Assembly: GCA_027676805.1 (NCBI GenBank)
Contig: JAQENU010000002.1
Location: 248,001 to 312,000, forward strand
Origin: Coprobacillaceae bacterium UN01-12pH3A
GTDB lineage: Bacteria > Bacillota_I > Bacilli_A > Erysipelotrichales > Coprobacillaceae
DNA length: 64,000 nt
Reading direction: 5' to 3'
Below, piece by piece: positions 18,039-27,140 of the stretch. The position numbers and the translations under genes were made by a program. A model generated the notes under the pieces. The model was given only the letters and a program-made list of their open reading frames with translations, was not told the origin of the DNA and did no database searches. Position 1 is the stretch's first letter. Every line of letters begins with the position of its first letter.

Positions 18039-19409
18039 TTAATTGACATCCGCTGTTACATTTTGCATCCAAGCCCCGGAACGATAACGTTTAAAGGCTA
18101 AGACAATACGAATGACTTGTTCTAACTGGATTAAAATGATTGTTGGCACGATATCAAAATGGAAAACCGTGACACATAAGAAAGCAAGCGGCAAGCCGAC
18201 TGTATAAAGGATCACCGAATCCAGCAGTGCTAATACCTTGGTATCTCCACCGGCTCGCAGGAAACCAAAGATAACGGCATTAAATAAACGAAGACCAATC
18301 TTAATTGCATAAGCATAAAGAATAAAGGTAGCCGCCTGCTGAACCACACCGGATTCATTGGCATATAAAATTCCGATTAAAAACGGTGCCGTAACCACCA
18401 TCAATAGCCCTAAAACAACGGAAACAACCAGCCCCATTCCCATAAAGTAGTCTGCATAGGTCTTAGCTAGCTTCATATCATTTTTACCCAGTGTATTTCC
18501 GATAATGGCTTGTACAGCACTCACAATCGCCCAAATCACCATGAAGAATAAATTGGAAATACGATCCGCAATAGCGACCGAAGTTACTGCATGAACGCCG
18601 ATCATTCCAAAGGCTTTAAAAAATAATGTCTGTCCAACCCCAAATAATCCTTCATTTGCTACTGTTGGCAAAATACGGCGAATTACCGGCTGTAAAAACT
18701 GAGTATCCAGTTTAAACATAACAGACAGTTTACCTAAGAAGACTTGTCTTGTCTTCGTCGAATAAATGATATACATCAATGTTCCTAAACCTCTTGAAAT
18801 CAATGTCCCATAAGCAGCTCCCACGATTCCCAATTCGGGGAAGCCAAAATGCCCAAAGATCAGCAAATAATTGAATATACAGTTTAATAATACTGTAATC
18901 GAACTAATCACCATTGTTACTTTTGTCTTAGACATACAACGATAGGTATAGTTAAAACAAAAAGATATCATAACAAAGACATAGCTGATTCCCGTTACAA
19001 TCAAATACTGTGATCCATAATGAATAATCGTTGGATCACTGATATAGAAGCCACAGATAATATTCGGTATAAAAACAGCCGCTAAAATAAATGGAATAGC
19101 GATTGCCACCGACAGCATAATCATAGTTCCAAATGATTTCTTTAGATTTTTAAAATCATGACTTCCAAAAAACTGTGCTGTATAAATACCGACACCCGAA
19201 CAAATTCCAAAAGAAAGCAACGATGCAATCTGTTCCCACTGAGAACCGATCTGTACAGCACTTACCCCAAATTCACTATATCCTGATACCATCATGGAAT
19301 CCGCTAATCCCACTAATGTTTCTACGATCTGCTGTAAAATAATAGGGGCAGCAATGGTACATACCATTTTTAGAAATGCCTTATCGCATATATATTTTTT
19401 AAATCTCAT
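18039..19409 (-). CDS. MATE family efflux transporter
   Basis: 456 residues, SD GGTGGAGGG. Twelve hydrophobic segments in two similar halves; the start APIILQQIVETLVGLADSMMVSGYSEFGVSAV is the MATE signature (P-x-x-x-x-x-x-x-x-x-x-x-D). These antiporters export cationic drugs or metabolites using Na+ or H+. Gene order gives no hint of substrate. Length is typical. Confidence 0.9.
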   Translation of the reverse strand: MRFKKYICDKAFLKMVCTIAAPIILQQIVETLVGLADSMMVSGYSEFGVSAVQIGSQWEQIASLLSFGICSGVGIYTAQFFGSHDFKNLKKSFGTMIMLSVAIAIPFILAAVFIPNIICGFYISDPTIIHYGSQYLIVTGISYVFVMISFCFNYTYRCMSKTKVTMVISSITVLLNCIFNYLLIFGHFGFPELGIVGAAYGTLISRGLGTLMYIIYSTKTRQVFLGKLSVMFKLDTQFLQPVIRRILPTVANEGLFGVGQTLFFKAFGMIGVHAVTSVAIADRISNLFFMVIWAIVSAVQAIIGNTLGKNDMKLAKTYADYFMGMGLVVSVVLGLLMVVTAPFLIGILYANESGVVQQAATFILYAYAIKIGLRLFNAVIFGFLRAGGDTKVLALLDSVILYTVGLPLAFLCVTVFHFDIVPTIILIQLEQVIRIVLAFKRYRSGAWMQNVTADVN

Positions 19410-19511
19410 TTCCCTCCACCTCGCATACCACCTTATTATATAATATTGTTTGTGAAAAGATAGTAGTTTTTTTAAAATTTATACATAAATAAAGATAATT
19501 TTATATATAAT

Positions 19512-19534
19512 AAAAATTCCCCTTATAAAAGGGG
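19512..19534 (-). terminator. Terminator of diguanylate cyclase gene
   Basis: Stem CCCCTT (19519-19524) / AAGGGG (19529-19534) with a 4-nt loop, followed on the - strand by AATTTTTATT; it overlaps the stop codon. Confidence 0.7.
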
Positions 19535-20593
19535 GGCAGAAGACTGTTCATCACAGTCCTTCATCTGTTTTTTACATTTATACATATTGATATCGGCACG
19601 TTCAGCGACTTCTTTCATTTTAATCTTCTTGCCTTTATAAGCAATATCATAGCCATAGGCAAAACGAATCGGAATCTCATGATGTTCATCATTAAACTTA
19701 TCCACACTAGCCTGTATACTTTCAAGCATCTGCAGAACGCGTCTTTCATCATGATTCTTAATTATTGCCACAAATTCATCTCCGCCATATCGTCCGATAA
19801 ACACTTCATCATTAATATACTTGCGAAGAATGGAAGAAAAGCTGGCGATCAACACATCACCGAATTTATGACCATAAGTGTCATTGACCGATTTTAGATT
19901 ATTTAAATCAAACATGATACAAGCATAGCACTCATTTTTTTCAAAATCGAGGGTTTCACTTAAAATTTCTCGGCAGCGGCGACGGTTAGGCAATTGCGTC
20001 GATTCATCAAAGTAAGACATAATTCTAAGCTCACCATTATGATTCGCTAATTTCATCTTGGTAATCAGCTGTTTAAAATAGACGGCAATCAGTCCAATGA
20101 CAAAGGTAATTAAAAGGAGTTCATAAATCTTTAGTTTTTCAATCAAAGAAAGTGAATAATGATTAATCGTATCATTTAGGCGATCTCCATATTTATAAAA
20201 GGATTCACTGCTTTCAATCAAAGTATTCAAGTTATATTGTCCGGAAACATAGTAGGATAAATCACTGCTTAATTTTTGCCAATTCTGATTCGCTTCCTGA
20301 AGACAGCTCCAATATTCCGGTGAGGAGATGCGCTCACTTCCATAGTTATCTTCACTATTCAGCAATTTTCTCCATAGTCCGTCAATATCTTCATGCAGTG
20401 TGGTTACATCCTGCTGAGCAACTGTCAATTTCACAATCCTCTGCACCTTTGTTGCAAGCTCATTGCAATCATTGGCAATGTTTGTGATTTTTTGGACTTT
20501 ATTGACATGTAATATGATTTGAAAAGTAAAGACAGCAATAAACAAGATAATCGCTGCCTGAATTATTCGATTTTCCCACTTTTTCTTTTCCAC
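19523..20593 (-). CDS. Membrane-bound diguanylate cyclase (GGDEF)
   Basis: 356 residues, GTG start at 20593 with AAGGTG upstream. Two membrane helices (about 9-29 and 156-174) enclose an extracytoplasmic domain of about 125 residues rich in predicted helix; the C-terminal GGDEF domain carries the signature YGGDEF (269-274) and FDLNNLKSVNDTYGH. The usual RxxD inhibitory site just before the signature is absent (the residues there read NDEVFIG), so product feedback is unlikely. It makes c-di-GMP from two GTP in response to an external signal. A GAF-domain pseudogene of the same signalling world lies at 61289-61571. Confidence 0.9.
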   Translation of the reverse strand: MEKKKWENRIIQAAIILFIAVFTFQIILHVNKVQKITNIANDCNELATKVQRIVKLTVAQQDVTTLHEDIDGLWRKLLNSEDNYGSERISSPEYWSCLQEANQNWQKLSSDLSYYVSGQYNLNTLIESSESFYKYGDRLNDTINHYSLSLIEKLKIYELLLITFVIGLIAVYFKQLITKMKLANHNGELRIMSYFDESTQLPNRRRCREILSETLDFEKNECYACIMFDLNNLKSVNDTYGHKFGDVLIASFSSILRKYINDEVFIGRYGGDEFVAIIKNHDERRVLQMLESIQASVDKFNDEHHEIPIRFAYGYDIAYKGKKIKMKEVAERADINMYKCKKQMKDCDEQSSAPLL

Positions 20594-20676
20594 TCTGATC
20601 GCACCTTTTCTTCATCATAGCACCAATCATGCAGACTGTCGATTGATTCAACAAACACTCCTAAAACTCGTGCTTT

Positions 20677-21126
20677 TTAGACAATTTGTGTAAATTTCTG
20701 CGGGCGATCTTCTTCCATGACGGCTTCGATCATATGTTCTACTTCTTTTTCATGATCACGAATATCATAAGTTAAAACAATGCGTTCCATGAGATCTTCT
20801 TTCGTATGCTCATCATGTCCCATCATACGATACTGATTTCGTAAGTAGTTCAGCATTTCATCTACTTTTTTCTGTCCTATCAGACGGCGAGACAAGGCTT
20901 CACATTTAGGCAGCTGGTCTTTTTCTATTTCCATTCCTAAACCACAATGCGAACAGCCAATGTAATATTTTACTGACCATTGAATAAAAGGGATAAAAAA
21001 TAAACTGAAGTGCTTATAAGAACGATACACGTAAAAGTGCTGATAGGTGCCCTCACGTTCACAGCGCTTTAACCCTAAATAAAGTGTCGGTTTACTTTTT
21101 CTTCCCCAACCCCAAATAACAAACAT
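20677..21126 (-). CDS. Zinc-ribbon-type hypothetical protein
   Basis: 149 residues starting MFVIWGWGRKSKPTLY, a start typical of a family of small Firmicutes proteins with a split zinc ribbon followed by a short hydrophobic segment (HFSLFFIPFIQW). The second ribbon half is intact (CSHCG at about 58-62), but the first has only one Cys (CEREG instead of CxxC), so metal binding may be lost. The C-terminal 70 residues are charged and helical. It is immediately upstream of nothing on its own strand; uppP begins on the same strand farther along. Function unknown. Confidence 0.65.
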   Translation of the reverse strand: MFVIWGWGRKSKPTLYLGLKRCEREGTYQHFYVYRSYKHFSLFFIPFIQWSVKYYIGCSHCGLGMEIEKDQLPKCEALSRRLIGQKKVDEMLNYLRNQYRMMGHDEHTKEDLMERIVLTYDIRDHEKEVEHMIEAVMEEDRPQKFTQIV

Positions 21127-21141
21127 AATTTCTCCTCCTTA

Positions 21142-21171
21142 ATAAAAAGCCCAGAGATTTACTTCTAGGCT
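21142..21171 (-). terminator. Terminator of uppP
   Basis: Stem AGCCCAGA (21148-21155) / TCTAGGCT (21164-21171) with one G-U pair, followed on the - strand by TTTTTATT. It includes the uppP stop codon. Confidence 0.7.
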
Positions 21172-21989
21172 AAAATCATAAAATAAGCAAGTACAGCAAT
21201 CCCTAATACAATACGGTACCAGCCAAATACTTTAAAGTCGTGACGCTTAATATAATCCATCAATAATTTGATAACAAATACTGAAGTGATGAAAGCAACA
21301 AGCATTCCCACTAATAATACCGCAATTTCCACACCAGTAAAAGCGACCCCGAATTTCACGATCTTTAATAAGCTTGCTCCTGCCATTACCGGAATTGCCA
21401 GAAAGAAAGTAAATTCAGCGGCGACAGTTCTTGACATTCCAATTAAAATTCCCCCGACAATCGTTGCTCCTGAACGAGAAGTACCAGGAAATACTGCCGC
21501 AATTAGCTGAAAGACACCGATTGCAATGGCAGCCGGATAAGTTATTTCAGCAATTGAAGTAATTTGCGGACGGCGATGCTTATTTCTGTTTTCAATAATA
21601 ATAAATAATACCCCAAATACAATCAGCATGATCGCCACAGTCTGATAGTTATAGAATAACGCATTTAAATAATCATCAAATAAAATCCCAACTACAGCCG
21701 CAGGCACACAAGCAACAAAAATCTTTAGCCACATCGATAATTTATCCGGTTTTATATAATAAGGTGCATTTTTTGAAAAAGGCCAAATTCTTTTCCAGAA
21801 AATTAAAACGACGGCTAAGATTGCGCCTAATTGGATCACGACCAAAAACATTTCAATAAAAGCATCGGACATATTTAACTTAACGAATTCATCTAATAGA
21901 ATCATGTGTCCGGTACTACTGATCGGGAGCCATTCCGTAATTCCTTCGACAATTCCAAAGAGAATCGATTTTAATATCTCTATTAACAT
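21165..21989 (-). CDS. uppP: Undecaprenyl-diphosphatase UppP (BacA)
   Basis: 274 residues, about eight membrane helices. EGITEWLPISSTGH (15-28) and PGTSRSGATI (168-177) are the two catalytic motifs of the family, holding the Glu and the Arg/Ser residues. The enzyme removes a phosphate from undecaprenyl pyrophosphate on the outer membrane leaflet, recycling the lipid carrier for peptidoglycan and other wall polymers, and gives bacitracin tolerance. It is transcribed alone. Confidence 0.95.
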   Translation of the reverse strand: MLIEILKSILFGIVEGITEWLPISSTGHMILLDEFVKLNMSDAFIEMFLVVIQLGAILAVVLIFWKRIWPFSKNAPYYIKPDKLSMWLKIFVACVPAAVVGILFDDYLNALFYNYQTVAIMLIVFGVLFIIIENRNKHRRPQITSIAEITYPAAIAIGVFQLIAAVFPGTSRSGATIVGGILIGMSRTVAAEFTFFLAIPVMAGASLLKIVKFGVAFTGVEIAVLLVGMLVAFITSVFVIKLLMDYIKRHDFKVFGWYRIVLGIAVLAYFMILA

Positions 21990-22112
21990 ATTTACTATTT
22001 CCTCCTCGATTTATACGACTTAAAGTATACCACATTCCCCTAGTGTATCAAAGTAAAAATAATGGGCTGATCTGGGTATCTATGTTATAATTTTATCACT
22101 GGAGGCATAAAA

Positions 22113-23156
22113 ATGAAACAACTTACGACAAATATCGATACCCCGATTTTATCTTATTTATCTATTTTTGAAGAAGCGATTCCGGAATTTCTCGAAGACT
22201 ATTTAGAGATCAAGGAAATGAAGCGTTTAAAAGGCATCAGCTTATTTTGCGGCTGCGATTATACTAAATTATTTAACTGCCGATTCTTTTATTCACGATT
22301 TGATCACAGCTTAGGTGTTGCCTTGATTATTTGGCATTTTACCCATGATAAAAAACAGACGATAGCAGGATTGCTTCATGATGTTTCATCACCGGTTTTC
22401 TCCCATGTCGTTGACTTTTTAAACAACGATCATCTCACTCAGGAATCAACTGAAAAAAGCAATCAGGAAATTCTTGCGAATGCTTGGGAGCTGCTTGTTT
22501 TACTAAAACGAGATCAGATTCAGTTAGAAGACGTTATCGACTATAAAAAATATCCCATTGCGGATAATGAAAAACCCCAGCTGTCTGCAGATCGTTTAGA
22601 ATACATGCTGGCAACCGGCTATATTTTAGGACGCCATTTAACTTTAGAGGAGATAAAGACAATCTATCAGGATCTCACTTTACTGACAGACGAACAGGGT
22701 CACAGTGAAATCGGCTTTCAAACCCCTGCAATCGCTGAACTGTTTACGCACAATGCCTGTCTTGCCGCAAAAATATATTTATCGAATGAAGATAAACTGG
22801 CTTTACAGCTGTTAGCGGATATTATGAAGAAGATGATGCAGGATCACTATGTGACGATGGAAGATTTCTATCAGTTAACCGAAGCAGAAATGATTGCCTT
22901 AATTGAGAACAGTCCTTACCAATCCATTTATCGTTGTTTTCAAGAATTAACAAAAGTAAATGGCAGTGATAAAGAAATGGTTGGAAAGTACTGTGTCAAT
23001 ATTGACGTTAAGAAAAGATATGTGGATCCCCTTGTAGGCAGTCAGCGTATCAGCCAGATTTCCGCAAAGGCAAAACAATGGATCGATGAGATTCGCTTTG
23101 AAAAAAGAACACCCTATGCTTATATTGATTTGGAGGATTTTCGTGATGATTATTAA
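22113..23156 (+). CDS. HD-domain phosphohydrolase
   Basis: 347 residues, SD CTGGAGGC, with an extended -10 (TGTTATAAT, 22083-22091) 20 bp upstream. Metal residues His65 (RFDHSLG), His89-Asp90 (GLLHDVSSPVFSH) and His98 mark an HD domain; SADRLEYML (about 178-186) supplies the final Asp. It resembles the YpgQ/dGTPase-like HD proteins, but the substrate is unknown. It overlaps the following GNAT by 11 bp, and that gene overlaps a second GNAT, so the three are co-translated. Confidence 0.8.
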   Translation: MKQLTTNIDTPILSYLSIFEEAIPEFLEDYLEIKEMKRLKGISLFCGCDYTKLFNCRFFYSRFDHSLGVALIIWHFTHDKKQTIAGLLHDVSSPVFSHVVDFLNNDHLTQESTEKSNQEILANAWELLVLLKRDQIQLEDVIDYKKYPIADNEKPQLSADRLEYMLATGYILGRHLTLEEIKTIYQDLTLLTDEQGHSEIGFQTPAIAELFTHNACLAAKIYLSNEDKLALQLLADIMKKMMQDHYVTMEDFYQLTEAEMIALIENSPYQSIYRCFQELTKVNGSDKEMVGKYCVNIDVKKRYVDPLVGSQRISQISAKAKQWIDEIRFEKRTPYAYIDLEDFRDDY

Positions 23157-23559
23157 AGAAGCTAAAAATCAAAAAGACTTTTTTATGTGCATGAAAGTAC
23201 GAGGACAAGTTTTTGTCGATGAACAGCATGTGAAAAGTGAAATTGAAATTGATGATCTTGACCAAACATGCCGTCATTTCCTAATCATGATTGATGATCA
23301 GCCGGTTGCGGCTATGCGTGCGGTCAGCTATGAGAATTATACAAAATTAGGACGCATCTGTGTCTTAAAGAAATATCGGCATCAAGGAATCGGTGAACAG
23401 CTGGTTCATTATGTCACACACCTAATCAAAGGTGAATTTCGCTTAGGCGCTCAGCTGCATGCATTAGCATTTTATGAACATCTCGGCTTTATTTCTTATG
23501 GAGATGAATTTATAGAAGCGGCTATTGTGCATATAATGATGAAAAAGGTGGTGGAATAA
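23146..23559 (+). CDS. GNAT family N-acetyltransferase (ElaA/YjcF-like)
   Basis: 137 residues from ATG 23146, SD TGGAGGATTT inside the upstream gene. The opening MCMKVRGQVFVDEQHVKSEIEIDDLDQTCRHFL is the start of the ElaA/YjcF-type GNAT family; the CoA loop is RHQGIGE, and the end LHALAFYEHLGFISYGDEFIEAAIVHIMM fits. Such proteins have no settled substrate. Translationally coupled on both sides. Confidence 0.83.
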   Translation: MIIKEAKNQKDFFMCMKVRGQVFVDEQHVKSEIEIDDLDQTCRHFLIMIDDQPVAAMRAVSYENYTKLGRICVLKKYRHQGIGEQLVHYVTHLIKGEFRLGAQLHALAFYEHLGFISYGDEFIEAAIVHIMMKKVVE

Positions 23560-24188
23560 TGGCTGATCCCAATCTATTTATGATGTGTAGCCAATTAAAT
23601 AAAGAAGCATTGATTATGATGCTAGAGGGATTTACATTGCGCCCTTGCCGTAAAGAAGAGCTTTCGATTTGGAAAGCAATGCCGTTTGATGATGCAGAGA
23701 CAGCGCTTGCTTATGAACCCTATATGCAGTCTTATTTTGAATTAGTTTATCAAGATAAAAGTGATTTATTTTTTGAACGCTGTCTCTTTTTATGTGATGC
23801 GGACGATCAGCCGATCGGTACTGCTTTTATTTGGCCTGCCTATGATAAGATTACAACACTTCACTGGGTAAAAGTCAAAAAAGGCTATGAAGATAAAAAA
23901 TTAGGAAGAGCGATGCTGTCAGTGCTCCTCGGTTCTCTTTCAGAAGAAGCTTTTCCAATTTATCTGCATACCCAACCGGGAAGCTACCGCGCAATTAAGC
24001 TTTACAGTGACTTTGGATTTAAATTCATCACAGATGAACAAGTAGGAGCAAGACACAATGATTTAAGCGCTGTTTTGCCTGAGTTACAAAACTTAATGAC
24101 AAAAGAAGCCTTTAATCAGCTTCAGTTTGTGTCGGCACCCGCAGATTTTCTTAACCATCTTTCGCATTATTCACACGATGAATTCTAA
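23559..24188 (+). CDS. GNAT family N-acetyltransferase
   Basis: 209 residues; its ATG shares one base with the stop of the preceding gene (TAATG), SD AAGGTGG. GNAT core from about 27 to 170: FTLRPCRKEEL, then FIWPAYDKITTLHWVKVKKGYEDKKLGRAML (CoA loop EDKKLGR, a weak version of the usual R/Q-x-x-G-x-G/A) and IKLYSDFGFKFITDEQVG. A tail of about 40 residues follows the domain. Third gene of the HD-GNAT-GNAT operon. Confidence 0.75.
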   Translation: MADPNLFMMCSQLNKEALIMMLEGFTLRPCRKEELSIWKAMPFDDAETALAYEPYMQSYFELVYQDKSDLFFERCLFLCDADDQPIGTAFIWPAYDKITTLHWVKVKKGYEDKKLGRAMLSVLLGSLSEEAFPIYLHTQPGSYRAIKLYSDFGFKFITDEQVGARHNDLSAVLPELQNLMTKEAFNQLQFVSAPADFLNHLSHYSHDEF

Positions 24189-24189
24189 T

Positions 24190-24210
24190 AAAAAAAGACC
24201 CTGCGGGTCT
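24190..24210 (-). terminator. Terminator of the EamA transporter gene
   Basis: Stem AGACCC (24196-24201) / GGGTCT (24205-24210), 3-nt loop, followed on the - strand by a run of seven T; overlaps the stop codon. Confidence 0.8.
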
Positions 24211-25072
24211 AAGCAAGCTGCTTATTCTTATTTTGACGAATAAACATGATCAGCGATATACCAAAGATAATGAAATAGCCGATAAAGCTGTATTGATCCG
24301 GGATTTGGTTAAATAAGATAAAACCAAAAATCGCTGAAAATAGGATCTGTGAATAATCATAAACCGATAATTCTTTAGCAGGGGCATATGTATAAGCAGC
24401 CGTAATCGCAAATTGTCCCCCTGCCGCTGCCAGTCCGGCTAACAACAAATAAGCTAACTGAAGCCCGGTCATGGGGTGGAAATTAAATAAAACAAACGGA
24501 GCTACCGCTAAACATGAGAATGTGGAGAAAAAGAAAACAATTAAAGGTCCGCGTTCTCCTCTTGTCCCTAAATAGCGTACTGTTGTATAAGCTGCCCCGG
24601 CTCCCATCGCACCGGCAACACCGATCAGAGATGGAATCAAGGAAGGATTCGCAAAACTTGGTTTAATAATAAATAAACTTCCTAAAAACGCAATAATGAT
24701 AGCTAGCCACTGAAACAGGCTGGCTTTTTCTTTTAAAAAGAAAAGAGAAAAAATAATCGCAAAAAACGGTGATAGCTTACTTAGCATGGAAGCATCTGAC
24801 AGCATTAGATGATCGACTGCATAAAAGTTACACAAAATACCTACAGTTCCACAGGCTGAACGAATAAGCAGAAAGGGGAGGTTTTCTTTCTTAAAATGAA
24901 AACCTTCCATTGATTTTTTAATAATAAAATAAGCAAATACTAATGCGACTAAGTTCCTAAAAAAACTTTTCTGCATTGAGGGAATATCCCCTGACATTTT
25001 AACAAACACATTCATGACAGCAAAACAGAACGCTGACATAACAATATACATAATTCCTTTATTTTTCTTCAT
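24209..25072 (-). CDS. DMT superfamily transporter (EamA)
   Basis: 287 residues, SD TTAGGAG; ten hydrophobic helices forming two EamA repeats (about 5-135 and 145-280), each about five helices. The loop LSDASMLSKLSPFFAIIFSLFFLKE is typical of the family. These proteins export amino acids or other metabolites. The start codon lies 14 bp inside the end of the cysteine synthase gene, so the two are one operon; export of cysteine pathway metabolites is a reasonable guess, no more. Confidence 0.87.
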   Translation of the reverse strand: MKKNKGIMYIVMSAFCFAVMNVFVKMSGDIPSMQKSFFRNLVALVFAYFIIKKSMEGFHFKKENLPFLLIRSACGTVGILCNFYAVDHLMLSDASMLSKLSPFFAIIFSLFFLKEKASLFQWLAIIIAFLGSLFIIKPSFANPSLIPSLIGVAGAMGAGAAYTTVRYLGTRGERGPLIVFFFSTFSCLAVAPFVLFNFHPMTGLQLAYLLLAGLAAAGGQFAITAAYTYAPAKELSVYDYSQILFSAIFGFILFNQIPDQYSFIGYFIIFGISLIMFIRQNKNKQLA

Positions 25073-26000
25073 CTGTACTCCTAAACAGAGAAGTCGTCAG
25101 ATATCGTTCACCGCCATCGGGCAGTAAGACGACAATCCGCTTCCCTTTATTTTCTTCTTTTTGACTTAATTTTGCGGCAGCTGATAACGCTGCTCCGGAA
25201 GAGATTCCAACTAATAATCCTTCTGTCTTTCTAAACATACGACAATGATGATAAGCCTCTTGCGTTGTTGCTGTGATGATCGTATCGATAACCTCTCGAT
25301 CTAAAATAGAAGGTACAAAGTTAGCTCCAATCCCTTGTAAGCCATGACTTTTACTATACCCTTTTGTCAGCAGCGGTGAATCTTCCGGTTCTACCCCAAC
25401 AATCTGAATTTGAGGAAATTTTTCTTTTAAATATCTGCCAACTCCGCTGATCGTTCCACCGGTTCCGATTCCCGCTACAAAGATATCAATCTCCCCGTTC
25501 ATATCTTCATCGATTTCCGGACCCGTAGTTAAATAATGAGCTTTAGGATTATCGGCATTGTCAAACTGTCCAACCAAAAAAGCATTGGAATGAGAAGCAA
25601 CGATGCGATTAGCTTCATCGATGGCTCCCTGCATCCCCAATTCCCCTTTTGTTAAAACGAGATCAGCACCATAAGCACTTAAAAGCTGTTTTCTTTCGTC
25701 ACTCATCGTTTCCGGCATCACAATTACAATTTTCATATGCTTCGCCAAAGCGATTGCTGCTAATGCAATCCCGGTATTTCCACTCGTAGGTTCTACCAGC
25801 AGTGTTTCTGAATTAATTGTGCCATTGCACAGCGCTTCTTCAATCATCTTTAACGCTATACGGTCTTTGGCACTGCCACAGGGATTAAACATTTCCAGTT
25901 TTGCAAACAGATTTGCCTTACTTATAATAGCCTGCTGATAACGTTTCGCGGCAAGTAACGGGGTATGCCCAATCATGTCTTCCATATGATGATACAGCAT
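25059..26000 (-). CDS. cysK: Cysteine synthase (O-acetylserine sulfhydrylase family)
   Basis: 313 residues from ATG 26000 (SD AAAGGAGGG). PLP-binding Lys45 in NPCGSAKDR, substrate loop PTSGNTG (71-77) and phosphate loop GTGGTISGVGRYLKE are all intact. It condenses O-acetylserine with sulfide to give cysteine. The end LLPDGGERYLTTSLF is the CysK C-terminus. Followed by an overlapping EamA transporter gene. Confidence 0.93.
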   Translation of the reverse strand: MLYHHMEDMIGHTPLLAAKRYQQAIISKANLFAKLEMFNPCGSAKDRIALKMIEEALCNGTINSETLLVEPTSGNTGIALAAIALAKHMKIVIVMPETMSDERKQLLSAYGADLVLTKGELGMQGAIDEANRIVASHSNAFLVGQFDNADNPKAHYLTTGPEIDEDMNGEIDIFVAGIGTGGTISGVGRYLKEKFPQIQIVGVEPEDSPLLTKGYSKSHGLQGIGANFVPSILDREVIDTIITATTQEAYHHCRMFRKTEGLLVGISSGAALSAAAKLSQKEENKGKRIVVLLPDGGERYLTTSLFRSTDEEK

Positions 26001-26050
26001 ATTTTTCCCTCCTTTTTCTATGTTATGTAAGGAATGAAAAAATGTCAAAC

Positions 26051-26074
26051 AAAAAGCCCAGGAAATTGCCTGGG
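26051..26074 (-). terminator. Terminator between phosphatase-fold gene and cysK
   Basis: Stem CCCAGG (26057-26062) / CCTGGG (26069-26074), followed on the - strand by CTTTTTG. It separates the two - strand genes. Confidence 0.75.
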
Positions 26075-26093
26075 AAATATTAGCGAAAAACGA

Positions 26094-26906
26094 CTATTGA
26101 TGTGGAATAAAGCCGTAAAAATGAATAATATTCATATCTTCGGGCATCTCTAATCCGTGACTGCCTAAATCGCCATCAATGCGGTGACACCCATGATCCG
26201 GTGCAAATCCTAACAACGTATTATGATTTACCCAATGTTTCTTTATCGTTTCTGCCACAGCTGCAAAAGTAGCAACATTATTTTCAAGAGCAGCTAAGGC
26301 TTCCGGACTTTCCGGTCCATAACGATGCATCGTGCCATCAAAATTTCCATTATAAAGCAATATAAAGTCATATTGATCTTCCTCGATAAGGGCTAATGCC
26401 TTTTGATTACATTCTTCGATCGTTTCATAGATGAAATAATCCATATCTCTTTCTAAAAAAATCATCGATAAGCTATCATTAGCAGTTGAGACAATACAAG
26501 GCTTCTTCTTGTTTTTTAATAGTGCGTCAAACACTGTTTCGTTTTTAATGACCGGCTTAATATAACTTTGAATACCATGAACTGCCGGCATAACGCCTGT
26601 ATACATTGATCCAAAGCAAACCGGTGTAACAGACGGCATAACCGATAAGAGCGGCAATGCTAACTGGGTATGCTTCATGACGTCATGAAATAAAGGTGTA
26701 TATTTTTGATAGAGCCACAAGGCAACCGCATCCGGATTATACATAAAAACTCGATCGACATGCTGATGAAAAGACTGTTGTGCTGCCGTTTTTACGATTG
26801 GCAGTGCCGCAGCAGCTTGTGAAGGTGCCTGCACGCCTAGCACGTCACAGATAGTTGAAGCAACTTGAGTAATACATAAAGAATTTAAAGATTGTTGTTC
26901 GGACAT
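26094..26906 (-). CDS. Alkaline-phosphatase-superfamily protein (type I phosphodiesterase fold)
   Basis: 270 residues, promoter at 26927-26954 and SD AAAGGGGGG. The nucleophile loop PSVTPVCFGSMYTGVMPAVHG (Thr94) and the metal-binding FAPDHGCH plus LGSHGLEMPEDMNI block at the C-terminus identify the alkaline phosphatase/NPP/PglZ-like superfamily. The first about 50 residues are unusual, Ala/Gln-rich with no signal peptide, so the protein is cytoplasmic. It could hydrolyse a phosphodiester or phosphonate; the substrate is not evident. It is transcribed alone. Confidence 0.75.
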   Translation of the reverse strand: MSEQQSLNSLCITQVASTICDVLGVQAPSQAAAALPIVKTAAQQSFHQHVDRVFMYNPDAVALWLYQKYTPLFHDVMKHTQLALPLLSVMPSVTPVCFGSMYTGVMPAVHGIQSYIKPVIKNETVFDALLKNKKKPCIVSTANDSLSMIFLERDMDYFIYETIEECNQKALALIEEDQYDFILLYNGNFDGTMHRYGPESPEALAALENNVATFAAVAETIKKHWVNHNTLLGFAPDHGCHRIDGDLGSHGLEMPEDMNIIHFYGFIPHQ

Positions 26907-26926
26907 TTGAATTCCCCCTTTCCCCC

Positions 26927-26954
26927 ATTATAGCATGTTCAAAACGCATTGCAA
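26927..26954 (-). promoter_or_regulatory. Promoter of phosphatase-fold gene
   Basis: TTGCAA (26949-26954) and TATAAT (26927-26932) on the - strand, 16 bp apart, about 20 bp before the start codon. Confidence 0.65.
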
Positions 26955-27099
26955 CGCAGCTTTAGCATCTATTTTTTAGAGATCTAGGGTATCATCAATC
27001 ACAATTTGGTTATGCTAAATTAAAATTGCCTGATGAACCTCTTTTCCCTATCTTTCCTTTATATGCTATAAACAATATAAATAACTCATCATGAATATA

Positions 27100-27130
27100 A
27101 TAAAAGAAGTAATGCTGTCTCAGGCATTAC
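27100..27130 (-). terminator. Terminator of the surface-protein gene
   Basis: Stem GTAATGC (27109-27115) / GCATTAC (27124-27130) followed on the - strand by TTCTTTTATT. Confidence 0.75.
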
Positions 27131-27140
27131 CTCTAATTAT